The notes under the pieces were generated by a model. It was not told the DNA's origin. It worked only from the letters and a program-made list of their open reading frames with translations, and searched no databases. Below are positions 1 through 8,698 of a DNA stretch of 43,139 nt, piece by piece; position 1 is the stretch's first letter; each line of letters begins with the position of its first letter. The translations under genes were made by a program, and so were the position numbers. The DNA comes from Clostridium thermopalmarium DSM 5974. GTDB taxonomy: Bacteria > Bacillota > Clostridia > Clostridiales > Clostridiaceae. Where the stretch lies: assembly GCF_002995795.1 (NCBI RefSeq), contig NZ_PVXN01000059.1, positions 1 through 43,139 on the forward strand, read 5' to 3'.

Positions 1-108
1 TTTAACTAGTAAGATCCCTGGAAGACTACCAGGTTGATAGGTCAGAGGTGTAAGTGCAGTAATGCATTAAGCTGACTGATACTAATAGATCGAGGACTTG
101 ATCAAATA
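1..108 (+). rRNA. rrl: 23S rRNA, 3' end (partial)
   Basis: The first ~105 bases match the conserved 3' terminus of bacterial 23S rRNA, including the segment reading CTGACTGATACTAATAGATC (about 72-91) and the Clostridium-type ending GAGGACTTGATCA. The gene enters from the left edge. The exact 3' end is estimated. No 5S rRNA follows before the tRNA. Confidence 0.93.
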
Positions 109-153
109 ATGCACTGTGCAATTTTGAAAGAATAATTTCTTTCAAAAGAACGT

Positions 154-228
154 TCCGCGATAGCTCAATGGTGGAGCACTCGGCTGTTAACCGATAGGTT
201 GGAGGTTCGAGTCCTCTTCGCGGAGCCA
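154..228 (+). tRNA. tRNA-Asn (GTT)
   Basis: A complete cloverleaf is visible. The acceptor stem TCCGCGA pairs with TCGCGGA, followed by G and an encoded CCA (226-228). The anticodon loop CTGTTAACC carries GTT, which reads Asn codons. The T arm has GGTTCGAGTCC. It lies about 45 bases after the 23S end, and a short TTGAAAG/CTTTCAA hairpin (123-147) sits between them, probably a processing signal. Confidence 0.95.
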
Positions 229-264
229 TTTTTTATTTTTTGAAAAAATAATAAAAATTTTATT

Positions 265-294
265 TCTGATATAAAAATATCTGATATAAAAATA
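265..294. repeat. two tandem copies of a 15-bp unit
   Basis: The unit TCTGATATAAAAATA occurs twice head to tail, just before the terminator hairpin. It is probably slippage in AT-rich spacer DNA. Confidence 0.7.
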
Positions 295-320
295 GTAGTA
301 GGAACCAATCCTACTACTTA
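280..320 (-). terminator. terminator of the lgt operon
   Basis: A 10-bp perfect stem (294-303 with 309-318, loop ACCAA) lies just beyond the lgt stop. On the minus strand it is followed by TATTTTTATATC. It separates lgt from the opposing rRNA/tRNA unit. Confidence 0.75.
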
Positions 321-321
321 T

Positions 322-1089
322 TTAATTAATATGAGATTTTTTTTTATTTGACATTATAAGTAGAGTAAATCCAAGCAATATAAATATTATACTTATCACC
401 TGGGCCATTCTTAAAGAACCAAGCATTAGGCTATCGGTTCTTAAGCCTTCTATAAAAAATCTTCCAACGGAATATAACATTATATATAAATAGAATATAG
501 AACCCTTTTCTAAATTTTTTCTGCTTAAAATCATGAGTATTGCAAATACAATTAAATTCCACATAGATTCATATAAAAAAGTTGGGTGATAATAAGCACC
601 GTCTATAAACATTCCTTTTTGTATAAAATCTGGAAAATGAGATATAAATTCTTTAGAAACCATGCCACCATGAGCTTCTTGATTAAAAAAATTTCCCCAA
701 CGGCCAATAGCTTGAGCTAGTATAAAGGAAGGAGCAATTGTGTCTAGTAAACTTAAAAAGTCAACCTTTTTTACTCTACACATAATATAACTGCTTATTA
801 CAGCTCCAAGAATACCGCCGTGTATTGCGAGACCGCCTCCTCGAATGTTTAATATTTCAGAAGGATTTGCACTATAGTAGGACCACTCAAATATTACATA
901 GTATAACCTTGCACACAGTATAGAAACAGGAAGAGCAACTATAAAAATATCAGTTACTTCATCGAAATCTAAATGATAAATTTTACTTTGCTTAGAACCG
1001 AGAAAGTATGCTATCATAATTCCTATACTTATTAAAATTCCATACCAACGAATGGGAATACCAAATACATAAAATGCTATTGGATTCAT
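322..1089 (-). CDS. lgt: prolipoprotein diacylglyceryl transferase Lgt
   Basis: Integral membrane enzyme that moves diacylglycerol from phosphatidylglycerol to the lipobox cysteine of prelipoproteins, the first step of lipoprotein maturation. The 255-residue product has about seven membrane segments, the IHGG motif (89-92) and the Lgt signature GRWGNFFNQEAHGG (129-142). The start is the ATG at 1089: it has AAGGAAG about 8 bases upstream, whereas the in-frame GTG at 1098 overlaps that site. The upstream metallo-beta-lactamase gene stops only 5 bases before this start, so the two are co-transcribed. A client lipoprotein is encoded nearby at 6350. Confidence 0.95.
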   Translation of the reverse strand: MNPIAFYVFGIPIRWYGILISIGIMIAYFLGSKQSKIYHLDFDEVTDIFIVALPVSILCARLYYVIFEWSYYSANPSEILNIRGGGLAIHGGILGAVISSYIMCRVKKVDFLSLLDTIAPSFILAQAIGRWGNFFNQEAHGGMVSKEFISHFPDFIQKGMFIDGAYYHPTFLYESMWNLIVFAILMILSRKNLEKGSIFYLYIMLYSVGRFFIEGLRTDSLMLGSLRMAQVISIIFILLGFTLLIMSNKKKSHIN

Positions 1090-1094
1090 CAATA

Positions 1095-1958
1095 TCACTT
1101 CCTTTTTACTATTTTATTTCCATCACTTTCCAAGACTATTGTTTTATCTATATCAGTTCTAAAGGTAATTATACCTTTTTCTTTTAATTTAAGCAAAGTT
1201 TCTTTATGAGGGTGCCCGTAATCATTTCCCTTACCACAACTGATAACGGCTATTTTAGGATTAACTTCATCCAAATATTTTTGTGAAGTAGAAGATTTGC
1301 TACCATGATGTCCTACTTTTAGTACATCAGCACTTAGATTATAACCCTTATTAATTAACTCTTCCTCTCTTAAAGATTCTGCATCTCCAGAAAATAAAAA
1401 GCTGGTATTATTATAAGTAATTTTTATTATGAGGGAGTAATTATTTAAGTTATCATGATTACTATAAGATGGAATTATAAAGCAACATACTTTTTCTTTT
1501 AAGTCTAATCTTATTTCAGATGAAATAGATGTTACTTTAAGTCCTCTTTTATTTAAACTTAAAAGCATATTTTTAAAGCTATCTGTATTAGCTGTAATAT
1601 TAGGAGAATAAAATTTGTTTATATTAAAATGATTTATAATATGACTCATACCACCTATATGATCGTCATGAGGATGAGTAATAATTACATAATCAAGTTT
1701 TTTTATTTTATGTCGTTTTAGGTATGAGAAGGTTTTTTTGTTGTTAGGACCGGCATCAATTAAGAGATTTTTATTATTAAATTGAACTAAAATAGAGTCA
1801 CCTTGATCTACATCTATATAGTGAACTAAAAGCTTATCTTTTGATGGTAGTGTTAAGGATGTTTTTATAGAATAATTATATATAGTGTATATAAGAAATA
1901 TAAGGCTTATTGATAAAAGTATTATAATGAGTTTTACAAATTTTTTATTGATTTTCAT
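1095..1958 (-). CDS. ComEC/Rec2-like metallo-beta-lactamase domain protein, membrane-anchored
   Basis: A 287-residue protein with one N-terminal membrane anchor (about 8-28) and an extracellular metallo-beta-lactamase fold. The strand IDVDQGDS, the LLIDAGP motif and the zinc-binding HPHDDH (H95, H97, D99, H100) are present, followed by FSGDAE and VGHHGS. This pattern matches the C-terminal MBL domain of the competence protein ComEC, but the ComEC channel region is absent. Stand-alone members are common in clostridia; nuclease or phosphodiesterase activity is inferred. The ATG at 1958 has GAGGTG five bases upstream, so the 13 codons before it are unlikely to be used. First gene of an operon with lgt. 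Confidence 0.85.
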   Translation of the reverse strand: MKINKKFVKLIIILLSISLIFLIYTIYNYSIKTSLTLPSKDKLLVHYIDVDQGDSILVQFNNKNLLIDAGPNNKKTFSYLKRHKIKKLDYVIITHPHDDHIGGMSHIINHFNINKFYSPNITANTDSFKNMLLSLNKRGLKVTSISSEIRLDLKEKVCCFIIPSYSNHDNLNNYSLIIKITYNNTSFLFSGDAESLREEELINKGYNLSADVLKVGHHGSKSSTSQKYLDEVNPKIAVISCGKGNDYGHPHKETLLKLKEKGIITFRTDIDKTIVLESDGNKIVKRK

Positions 1959-2170
1959 TTGCTCACCTCTTATAGTAATAAAGATTATAAATACCATATT
2001 AAAAAGTAATAATATTAGATATTAAAATAATGTGTATATTATATAATGATGCCAATTTTGTGTAAAAATAAACCTGTATAGCTATAGTAATGTAAACTAT
2101 TTATTGAATTAAGTATGTTATGAAGATATAATAAAAGAAGTTCAAAAAATCCATGAAGGGAAGGAATAAC

Positions 2171-2878
2171 ATGAAATCTATATGGATATATGCTTATGTC
2201 ATATTTAACTTAATAAGTACATTAACTTTAGATCGAAAATATAAAAATTTAAAGAAGAGAGGAAAGGAAGAAGAAGCAGAAAAGTTTTTGCATGATACTG
2301 TTTTTTATTGGGCAAACAAGGTATTAAAAAAAGCTGGGGTTAAAATAGAAGTAAAAGGACTCGAAAATGTACCAGAGGAAGCATGTTGCTTTGTATCAAA
2401 TCATCAAGGCAACTTTGATATATTAGCGATTTTAGCTTCAATAGATAAGCCTATGGGTTTTATTGCTAAGAAGGAAATGGCGAAGGTACCGTTTATTTCA
2501 AGATGGATGAAAAATATAAGATGTGTATTTATGGACAGGGAAAACCCTAGAGAAGCTTTAAAAGCTATAAACCAAGGAGCAGAGAATTTAAGAAGTGGCT
2601 ATTCTATGGTTATTTTTCCTGAAGGAACGAGAAGCAAAAGTCATAATATAGGAGAGTTTAAAAAAGGAAGTTTAAAGATGGCTATAAAGGCTAAAGTTCC
2701 TATAGTACCAATTACTATAGATGGAAGCTATAAGATTTTTGAAGAACACAATGGGTGGCTTAGAAAAGGTGAAATTAAATTAACAGTTGGAAAACCACTA
2801 TATTTGGATAAGCTTACTTCAGAAGAACAAAAAAAGTTATCAGAAATAGTTAAGATGGAAATAGTTAAAAACCTTTAA
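2171..2878 (+). CDS. plsC: 1-acyl-sn-glycerol-3-phosphate acyltransferase (PlsC family)
   Basis: Acylates lysophosphatidic acid to phosphatidic acid at the membrane. The 235-residue product has the acyltransferase block I NHQGNFD (77-83, catalytic H78 and D83), block II around FMDREN, block III FPEGTRS (149-155) and block IV VPIVPITI. The N-terminus is hydrophobic. The ATG at 2171 is preferred over the ATG at 2153 because GGGAAGG lies six bases before it. A short symmetrical element (2883-2905) follows but has no T tract. The next promoter starts about 60 bases downstream, so it appears to be monocistronic. Confidence 0.93.
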   Translation: MKSIWIYAYVIFNLISTLTLDRKYKNLKKRGKEEEAEKFLHDTVFYWANKVLKKAGVKIEVKGLENVPEEACCFVSNHQGNFDILAILASIDKPMGFIAKKEMAKVPFISRWMKNIRCVFMDRENPREALKAINQGAENLRSGYSMVIFPEGTRSKSHNIGEFKKGSLKMAIKAKVPIVPITIDGSYKIFEEHNGWLRKGEIKLTVGKPLYLDKLTSEEQKKLSEIVKMEIVKNL

Positions 2879-2938
2879 TAAGTTTTTCAATTTATTTTGA
2901 AAAAATGAATGAAATGTGTATAAAAGTTGCAAAAAATT

Positions 2939-2967
2939 TTGATAATGACCCGAATATATGATATAAT
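2939..2967 (+). promoter_or_regulatory. sigma-A promoter for aconitase
   Basis: TTGATA (2939-2944), a 17-base spacer and a perfect TATAAT (2962-2967), 73 bases before the aconitase start. Confidence 0.7.
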
Positions 2968-3039
2968 TATGCACAAATATGACATTTGTTGTACTATAAA
3001 TTCATATATAAATATTTTATGAAAAAGGGGCTGGCAAAT

Positions 3040-4953
3040 ATGGGTTATAATATTGTAGAAAAAATTTTAAGAGATCATCTAGTAACTGGGGAAATGAAGG
3101 TTGGAAATGAAATAGGTATTAGAATAGATCAAACCTTAACACAAGATTCTACAGGTACAATGGCTTATTTGCAATTTGAAGCGCTTGGAGTAGATAAGGT
3201 TAAAACAAAGAGGTCTGTAGCGTATATAGATCACAATATGCTGCAAACCGGTCCTGAAAACGCTGATGATCATAGATATATACAAACTGTAGCTAAAAAA
3301 CATGGAATTTATTTTTCAAAGCCTGGTAATGGCATATGCCATCAAGTTCATTTAGAGAGATTTGGAATTCCAGGACAAACACTTGTAGGTTCTGACAGCC
3401 ATACTCCAACAGCAGGAGGAATAGGTATGCTTGGAATTGGAGCAGGAGGACTTGATGTTGCAGTAGCTATGGGTGGAGGAGAGTATTACATAAAGACTCC
3501 AAAAGTTGTAAAAGTAGAACTTAGTGGAAAATTGAGTCCCTGGGTATCTGCGAAGGATATAATATTAGAACTTTTAAGAAGACTTACTGTAAAGGGCGGA
3601 GTTGACAAGGTTTTTGAATATGGAGGAGAAGGGGTAAAAACTCTTTCTGTTCCTGAGAGGGCAACAATAACCAATATGGGGGCAGAATTAGGAGCGACTA
3701 CTTCTATATTCCCAAGTGATGAAGTTACTTTAGAATTCTTAAAAGCTCAGCATAGAGAAGAAGATTTTGTGGAAATTAAAGCTGATGAGGATGCAAATTA
3801 TGATGAAATTATAAAAATAGATTTAAGTGAATTAGAACCAATGGTTGCTTGTCCTCATAGTCCAGATAATGTAGTAAAGGTATCAGAATTAAAAGGAATT
3901 AAAGTTAATCAAGTTACTATAGGAAGCTGCACAAATTCTTCTTATGTAGATATGATGAAAGTTGCAAAAATTTTGGAAGGAAAAACTATTCATGAGGATG
4001 TATCTTTAGTTATAGGGCCTGGATCAAAGCAGGTATTGAATATGCTAGCTGAAAATGGAGCACTTGCAAAAATGATATCGGCTGGGGCTAGAATAATAGA
4101 GTCAGGATGCGGACCATGCATAGGAATGGGACAAGCACCTGCAAATAATGCAGTATCATTAAGAACTATAAATAGAAACTTTGAAGGAAGATGTGGAACA
4201 AAATCTGCTGGAGTGTATCTTGTAAGCCCTGAAATTGCAGCTGTATCTGCCTTAAATGGATATATTTCAGATCCTAGAGAATTTGGAGAGGCTCCACATA
4301 TAGAAATGCCAAAAGAATTCTTAATTAATGATAATATGATAGTGAAACCAGCAGAAAATGGAGAAGAAGTTGAAGTCGTAAGAGGACCTAATATTAAGCC
4401 TTTCCCAATGGGAGAAGAATTAAAAGATACAGTAGAAGGAAAAGCGCTTATAAAAGTAGGAGATAATATAACTACGGATCATATAATGCCATCTAATGCA
4501 AAACTTTTACCTTTTAGATCTAATATACCTTATTTATCAGATTACTGTCTTGCACCTTGTAATCCAGAATTTCCAAAGAGAGCTAAAGAAAATAATGGAG
4601 GATTTATAATCGGAGGATTAAATTATGGTCAAGGTTCCAGCAGGGAACATGCAGCATTAGTTCCTCTTTACCTTGGAATTAAGGCTGTACTAGCAAAATC
4701 ATTTGCAAGGATACACATGGCTAATCTTATAAATAATGGAATAATGCCTTTAGTATTTAAAAATACGAATGACTATGATAAAATTGATGAATTTGACGAA
4801 CTATTAATAATTAATGCTATAAATGGTGTTGAAGAAGGAGAAATTATAGTAAAGAATAAAACTAAAAATGAAGAATATGTTATGAGCCTTCAACTTTCAG
4901 AGAGACAAAAGAAAATGATATTAAAGGGTGGACTCATAAATAGTATCAAGTAA
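3040..4953 (+). CDS. acnA: aconitate hydratase
   Basis: Interconverts citrate and isocitrate through cis-aconitate using a [4Fe-4S] cluster. At 637 residues it is the compact clostridial type, shorter than E. coli AcnA and closer to the isopropylmalate dehydratase large/small architecture on one chain. Cluster ligands are C297 (GSCTNSS) and C357/C360 (SGCGPCIGMG). The substrate loop GSDSHTP and the swivel-domain motif YGQGSSREHAA are present. The ATG at 3040 has AAGGGGC upstream; the in-frame ATG at 3019 has no ribosome binding site. It is followed by isocitrate dehydrogenase after about 100 bases. No citrate synthase lies beside it, although a Re-type enzyme may be encoded elsewhere. Confidence 0.95.
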   Translation: MGYNIVEKILRDHLVTGEMKVGNEIGIRIDQTLTQDSTGTMAYLQFEALGVDKVKTKRSVAYIDHNMLQTGPENADDHRYIQTVAKKHGIYFSKPGNGICHQVHLERFGIPGQTLVGSDSHTPTAGGIGMLGIGAGGLDVAVAMGGGEYYIKTPKVVKVELSGKLSPWVSAKDIILELLRRLTVKGGVDKVFEYGGEGVKTLSVPERATITNMGAELGATTSIFPSDEVTLEFLKAQHREEDFVEIKADEDANYDEIIKIDLSELEPMVACPHSPDNVVKVSELKGIKVNQVTIGSCTNSSYVDMMKVAKILEGKTIHEDVSLVIGPGSKQVLNMLAENGALAKMISAGARIIESGCGPCIGMGQAPANNAVSLRTINRNFEGRCGTKSAGVYLVSPEIAAVSALNGYISDPREFGEAPHIEMPKEFLINDNMIVKPAENGEEVEVVRGPNIKPFPMGEELKDTVEGKALIKVGDNITTDHIMPSNAKLLPFRSNIPYLSDYCLAPCNPEFPKRAKENNGGFIIGGLNYGQGSSREHAALVPLYLGIKAVLAKSFARIHMANLINNGIMPLVFKNTNDYDKIDEFDELLIINAINGVEEGEIIVKNKTKNEEYVMSLQLSERQKKMILKGGLINSIK

Positions 4954-4990
4954 GAAAAAATAATTTTCAGGTTAAAAGTTATATATTAGA

Positions 4991-5028
4991 GAGTAGGATT
5001 TTAAGTTAAGTAATTTAAAGTTCTACTC
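4991..5028 (+). other. intercistronic hairpin between aconitase and isocitrate dehydrogenase
   Basis: GAGTAGGATTTTAAG and TTTAAAGTTCTACTC form a roughly 14-bp stem with G-U pairs. No T tract follows, so it looks more like an mRNA processing or stability element than a terminator. Confidence 0.45.
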
Positions 5029-5052
5029 CTTATTAAAAAAGGGGGAGAAACA

Positions 5053-6051
5053 GTGAGTTATAACATAACATTAATTCCAGGGGATGGTATAGGTCCAGAG
5101 GTGATGAAAGCTGCTAGGGATGTTATAAATGCAGCTGGAGTTAAAATTAATTGGGAAATAGTAGATGCAGGAGAAGGGGTTATTGAAGAGTATGGAACTC
5201 CTCTTCCAGATCATGTGATAGATAGTATAAAAAGAAATAAAATTGCTATTAAAGGGCCAGTTACAACGCCAGTAGGAAAAGGATTTAGAAGTGTAAATGT
5301 AGGGTTACGTCAAGCACTAAATCTTTATGCTAATGTAAGACCTGTAAAAACTTATAAAGGTATTCCTTCTAGGTATGATGATGTAGATCTTATAATAGTT
5401 AGGGAAAATACAGAGGATCTATATGCTGGAATTGAACATAATGTAGGGGACTCAGCAGCAGAGAGTATAAAGATAATAACTAAAAAGGCTAGTGATAGGA
5501 TAGTTGAGTTTGCTTTTGATCTTGCTAAAAAGCAGGGAAGAAAAAAAGTTACGGCAGTGCATAAGGCGAATATAATGAAGTTATCAGATGGTCTATTTCT
5601 AAAGTGTGCTAGGGAAGTTGCAGAATCAAATAAGGATATTGAATTCTCTGATATGATTGTAGATGCTATGAGCATGAGATTGGTTCAAAGTCCAGAAAAG
5701 TACGATGTACTTGTAATGCCAAATTTATATGGAGATATACTTTCAGATATGGCTGCAGGACTAGTTGGAGGCTTAGGAGTAGTGCCAGGAGCAAATATAG
5801 GAGATGATATGGCTGTCTTTGAAGCCGTACACGGTTCAGCACCAGATATAGCTGGACAAAATATAGCTAATCCTACAGCTGCTATCTTAACTGGAGTTAT
5901 GATGCTTAAACATTTAGGGGAATTTGAGGCAGCTGAGAGAATAGATAAAGCTCTATCGAAAGTATTAGAAGAAGGCAAAATTCTTACTTTTGATTTAGGA
6001 GGTAATGCTAAAACTACGGAATTTACGGGGGAAATAATAAAAAAATTATAA
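5053..6051 (+). CDS. icd: NAD-dependent isocitrate dehydrogenase (isocitrate/isopropylmalate dehydrogenase family)
   Basis: Oxidatively decarboxylates isocitrate to 2-oxoglutarate. The 332-residue protein has the substrate loop [19 protein letters not shown], the metal-binding aspartates in [13 protein letters not shown], and the cofactor loop [15 protein letters not shown]. In the cofactor loop the Asp-Ile pair after AP replaces the Lys-Tyr of NADP enzymes, which indicates NAD use. The start is GTG with GGGGGAG nine bases upstream. Together with aconitase and the Gdh at 35419 it supplies 2-oxoglutarate for glutamate. Homoisocitrate or tartrate dehydrogenase is an alternative within this family, but the aconitase neighbour favours isocitrate. 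Confidence 0.9.
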   Translation: MSYNITLIPGDGIGPEVMKAARDVINAAGVKINWEIVDAGEGVIEEYGTPLPDHVIDSIKRNKIAIKGPVTTPVGKGFRSVNVGLRQALNLYANVRPVKTYKGIPSRYDDVDLIIVRENTEDLYAGIEHNVGDSAAESIKIITKKASDRIVEFAFDLAKKQGRKKVTAVHKANIMKLSDGLFLKCAREVAESNKDIEFSDMIVDAMSMRLVQSPEKYDVLVMPNLYGDILSDMAAGLVGGLGVVPGANIGDDMAVFEAVHGSAPDIAGQNIANPTAAILTGVMMLKHLGEFEAAERIDKALSKVLEEGKILTFDLGGNAKTTEFTGEIIKKL

Positions 6052-6070
6052 GTATATTAAATATGTAAGG

Positions 6071-6101
6071 AAGATGTGCATTTTAAATGTGCATCTTTTT
6101 T
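6071..6101 (+). terminator. terminator of the aconitase-icd operon
   Basis: AGATGTGCAT pairs with ATGTGCATCT through two G-U pairs around a short loop. Six T's follow. Confidence 0.8.
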
Positions 6102-6240
6102 GTATATTTATATGCATAACTATACTCGGAAAAATATTAATACTATTTTATGTTATTGATATTTTTTTATAAATGTACGTTAGAAATGTTGAATTTATGA
6201 ATAACAATACAAAAATATATTATAAATATACAAAAAACTA

Positions 6241-6272
6241 TTGCATATTTATAACTACAAATGTATAATTAT
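6241..6272 (+). promoter_or_regulatory. sigma-A promoter of the ABC transporter operon with possible ARG boxes
   Basis: TTGCAT (6241-6246), a 17-base spacer and TATAAT (6264-6269). Two TGNATNNNNAT half-patterns, TGCATATTTAT (6242-6252) and TGTATAATTAT (6262-6272), overlap the -35 and -10 with 20-base spacing, and a weaker match, TGCATAACTAT, begins near 6113. This resembles tandem ArgR/AhrC sites, but AT-rich DNA yields such matches easily. The rest of the 298-base gap holds only the icd terminator. Confidence 0.5.
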
Positions 6273-6349
6273 AATTATAAAAATGGATATATGATTTTGC
6301 ACTGCCATGTAATCATAAAATTGGTTAAATACGGGAAGGGGCGTATAAT

Positions 6350-7192
6350 ATGAAAAAGATAGGGGCAATTTTACTAACTATAACTATGGGACTTTCAGTA
6401 TTTGTTGGATGTGGAAAAAGTACAAAAACAAGTGTAGGAGCAAATAATAGTTCATCAGTTGCTTCAGAAGGTAAAACAGATACTTCTTTAGAAGATGTTA
6501 AAAAAGCAGGCAAATTAGTTATTGGGTTAGATGATGGCTATCCACCAATGGAATTTAGAGATGAGAAAAATAATTTGGTGGGATTTGATATTGATTTTGC
6601 TAATGAAATTGGTAAAAAATTAGGAGTAAAAGTTGAATTTATGCCAACAGAATGGAATGGTATATTATTAGCTCTCCAATCTAAAAAATTTGATGCAATA
6701 ATAGCTGGATTAAACATTACAGAGGAGAGAAAAAAGTCTATAGATTTTTCTAAGCCATATCTAATGGGAGGACAAGTAATAGCAATTAAAAGTGGAAATA
6801 ACTCCATAAAAACTCTTGCAGATTTAAAGGGAAAAATAGTTGGATGTCAATTAGGTTCAACTGGACAAAAATCTGCTGAGGATAATTTAAAAGATATAAA
6901 GGAACTGAAAAAATATGAAAAAATTACTCAGGCATTTAGTGAGCTTACAATAGGAAGAATAGATGCTGTTATTATGGATGCTCAAGTTGGAGGTTATTAT
7001 ATTTCTAAAAAACCAGGTGAATTTGAGGTGTTAAATGAAATGGTAAGCGAAGAGCCAATGGGTATTGGATATAGAAAGGGAGATAAAGAATTAAAAGATG
7101 AAATTCAAAAGATAGTAGACGAATTAGAAAAAGATGGTATTTTATCAAAGCTTTCTATTAAATGGTTTGGGTATGATGCATATAAAAAGTAA
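6350..7192 (+). CDS. polar amino acid ABC transporter, substrate-binding lipoprotein
   Basis: Extracellular solute-binding protein of the type 3 (polar amino acid) family. It has a lipoprotein signal peptide ending in FVGC, with the lipidated cysteine at residue 21, a Ser/Thr-rich linker, and the family core GKLVIGLDDGYPPMEFRD followed by GFDIDFANEIGKKLG, ERKKSIDFSKPY and IDAVIMD. It is 280 residues long. The ligand cannot be read directly. Position ahead of a cognate permease and ATPase and then argG-argH, with no terminator between, suggests arginine or a related amino acid (ornithine, citrulline). Cystine or glutamine are alternatives. Confidence 0.9.
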   Translation: MKKIGAILLTITMGLSVFVGCGKSTKTSVGANNSSSVASEGKTDTSLEDVKKAGKLVIGLDDGYPPMEFRDEKNNLVGFDIDFANEIGKKLGVKVEFMPTEWNGILLALQSKKFDAIIAGLNITEERKKSIDFSKPYLMGGQVIAIKSGNNSIKTLADLKGKIVGCQLGSTGQKSAEDNLKDIKELKKYEKITQAFSELTIGRIDAVIMDAQVGGYYISKKPGEFEVLNEMVSEEPMGIGYRKGDKELKDEIQKIVDELEKDGILSKLSIKWFGYDAYKK

Positions 7193-7241
7193 AAATAAGT
7201 TCCAGTCTTTATTATTAAAATCATGAAGAATGGAGGACGAA

Positions 7242-7889
7242 ATGGATATAGAAATCTTAAAAAATATGTTTCCTATACTTCTTAGGGGATGTATTGTGAC
7301 TGTAGAACTCACAGTTATATCAGTTGTATTGGGAAGTATTATTGGTGTAATTATTGCTACCTTAAAATTATCTAAAAATAAAGGAATAGTTATTGTTTCA
7401 TCTTTTTATACTTGGCTTTTCAGGGGAACACCAATGCTTTTACAATTATTTTTCTTTTATTATGCTTTGCCTTTTATGGGGGTGGAGCTGACTTCTATGC
7501 AGGCTGCTATATTAGGATTAAGTTTAAACTCAGGAGCTTATATGGCTGAGATAATAAGAGGAGGTATACTTTCCATAGATAAGGGGCAATTTGAAGCCTG
7601 CAAAGCTTTAGGATTTACTAGTTTTCAAACATTGAGAAGAGTAATATTGCCACAGACCTTTAGAGTGATTATTCCGTCTTTAGGAAATGAATTTATTACT
7701 ATGCTAAAAGATACTTCTTTAGTATCTAGCATTGCAATGGAAGAACTTATGAGAAATGCTCAGCTTCAAATTTCAGCTACAGCAAGGCCGGTAGAAGCTT
7801 TTTTTATAGCTGGATGCCTTTATTTACTTATGACAACAGTTTTTACAACCGTATTTTCAGTAACTGAAAAGAAGTTGTCTGTATATTAA
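7242..7889 (+). CDS. amino acid ABC transporter permease (HisM/GlnP family)
   Basis: Membrane permease of about 215 residues with around five transmembrane helices. It has the HEAT-family EAA loop: EACKALGFTSFQTLRRVILPQ. The N-terminal TVELTVISVVLGSIIG and the LFRGTPMLLQL segment are typical of polar amino-acid permeases. The second in-frame ATG is chosen because GGAGG lies just before it; the first ATG overlaps that site. Middle gene of the three-gene importer. Confidence 0.92.
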   Translation: MDIEILKNMFPILLRGCIVTVELTVISVVLGSIIGVIIATLKLSKNKGIVIVSSFYTWLFRGTPMLLQLFFFYYALPFMGVELTSMQAAILGLSLNSGAYMAEIIRGGILSIDKGQFEACKALGFTSFQTLRRVILPQTFRVIIPSLGNEFITMLKDTSLVSSIAMEELMRNAQLQISATARPVEAFFIAGCLYLLMTTVFTTVFSVTEKKLSVY

Positions 7890-7904
7890 AAGAGGTGTTT
7901 ATTA

Positions 7905-8636
7905 GTGAATATGATTGAAGCCAAAAATCTAACTAAAAGCTTTGGAAGTTTAAAAGTATTTGAAAATTTGAATATGACGGTAGAAAAAGGAGAGGTTGTT
8001 GTAATTATAGGTCCATCAGGATCTGGTAAAAGTACATTTTTAAGATGTTTAAATGCTTTGGAGATACCTGATTCTGGAGAGATTATCATAGAGGGAGAGC
8101 CTTTAAATGTTCATAATAAAAAAGATACCAGATTAAAAATTGAAAAAATGGGCATGGTATTTCAGAACTTTAATTTATTTCCTCACATGACTGTTGAGGA
8201 AAATATAATTGAAGCTCCAATTACAGTTAAAAAGGTAAATAAGGATGTTATTTTGAAAAAGGCTCATGAACTATTGGAAAAGGTAGGATTAGCTGATAAA
8301 AAAGATTATTATCCTTCCAAGTTATCAGGAGGACAAAAACAAAGGGTAGCTATTGCAAGAGCCTTAGCTATGGAACCTAATATAATGTTATTTGATGAAC
8401 CTACATCAGCATTGGATCCGGAGCTTGTAGGAGAAGTTTTGAATGTTATGAAGGAACTTGCAAGAGATGGAATGACTATGATAGTTGTGACTCACGAGAT
8501 GGGATTTGCAAAGGAAGTAGCAGATAGAGTGATCTTCATGGATGGAGGAAAATTTATAGAGGAAGGTCCTCCAGAGGAGATATTTTCAAATCCAAAGGAA
8601 GAAAGAACCAAACAATTTTTAGATATGGTATTATAG
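7905..8636 (+). CDS. amino acid ABC transporter ATP-binding protein (GlnQ family)
   Basis: Cytoplasmic ATPase that powers the importer. The 243-residue protein has Walker [10 protein letters not shown] (36-44), the Q-loop at [15 protein letters not shown] signature LSGGQ (140-144), Walker [14 protein letters not shown] and a switch histidine in VTHEMGFA. The GTG at 7905 with GAGGTG seven bases upstream is a better start than the ATG two codons later. Only 62 bases without a hairpin separate it from argG, so transcription probably runs on into argG-argH. Confidence 0.94.
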   Translation: MNMIEAKNLTKSFGSLKVFENLNMTVEKGEVVVIIGPSGSGKSTFLRCLNALEIPDSGEIIIEGEPLNVHNKKDTRLKIEKMGMVFQNFNLFPHMTVEENIIEAPITVKKVNKDVILKKAHELLEKVGLADKKDYYPSKLSGGQKQRVAIARALAMEPNIMLFDEPTSALDPELVGEVLNVMKELARDGMTMIVVTHEMGFAKEVADRVIFMDGGKFIEEGPPEEIFSNPKEERTKQFLDMVL

Positions 8637-8698
8637 CTTAAATTGAATTTAAAAGATTATAAGTTTACAAATTTAATAAATGAAAGGGAGTATTATAT

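Noticed and set aside
26-229. A 67-residue minus-strand ORF
   Set aside because: It is antisense to 23S rRNA and tRNA-Asn.
2883-2905. TTTTTCAA/TTGAAAAA hairpin after plsC as a terminator
   Set aside because: The stem is AT-only and no T tract follows it.
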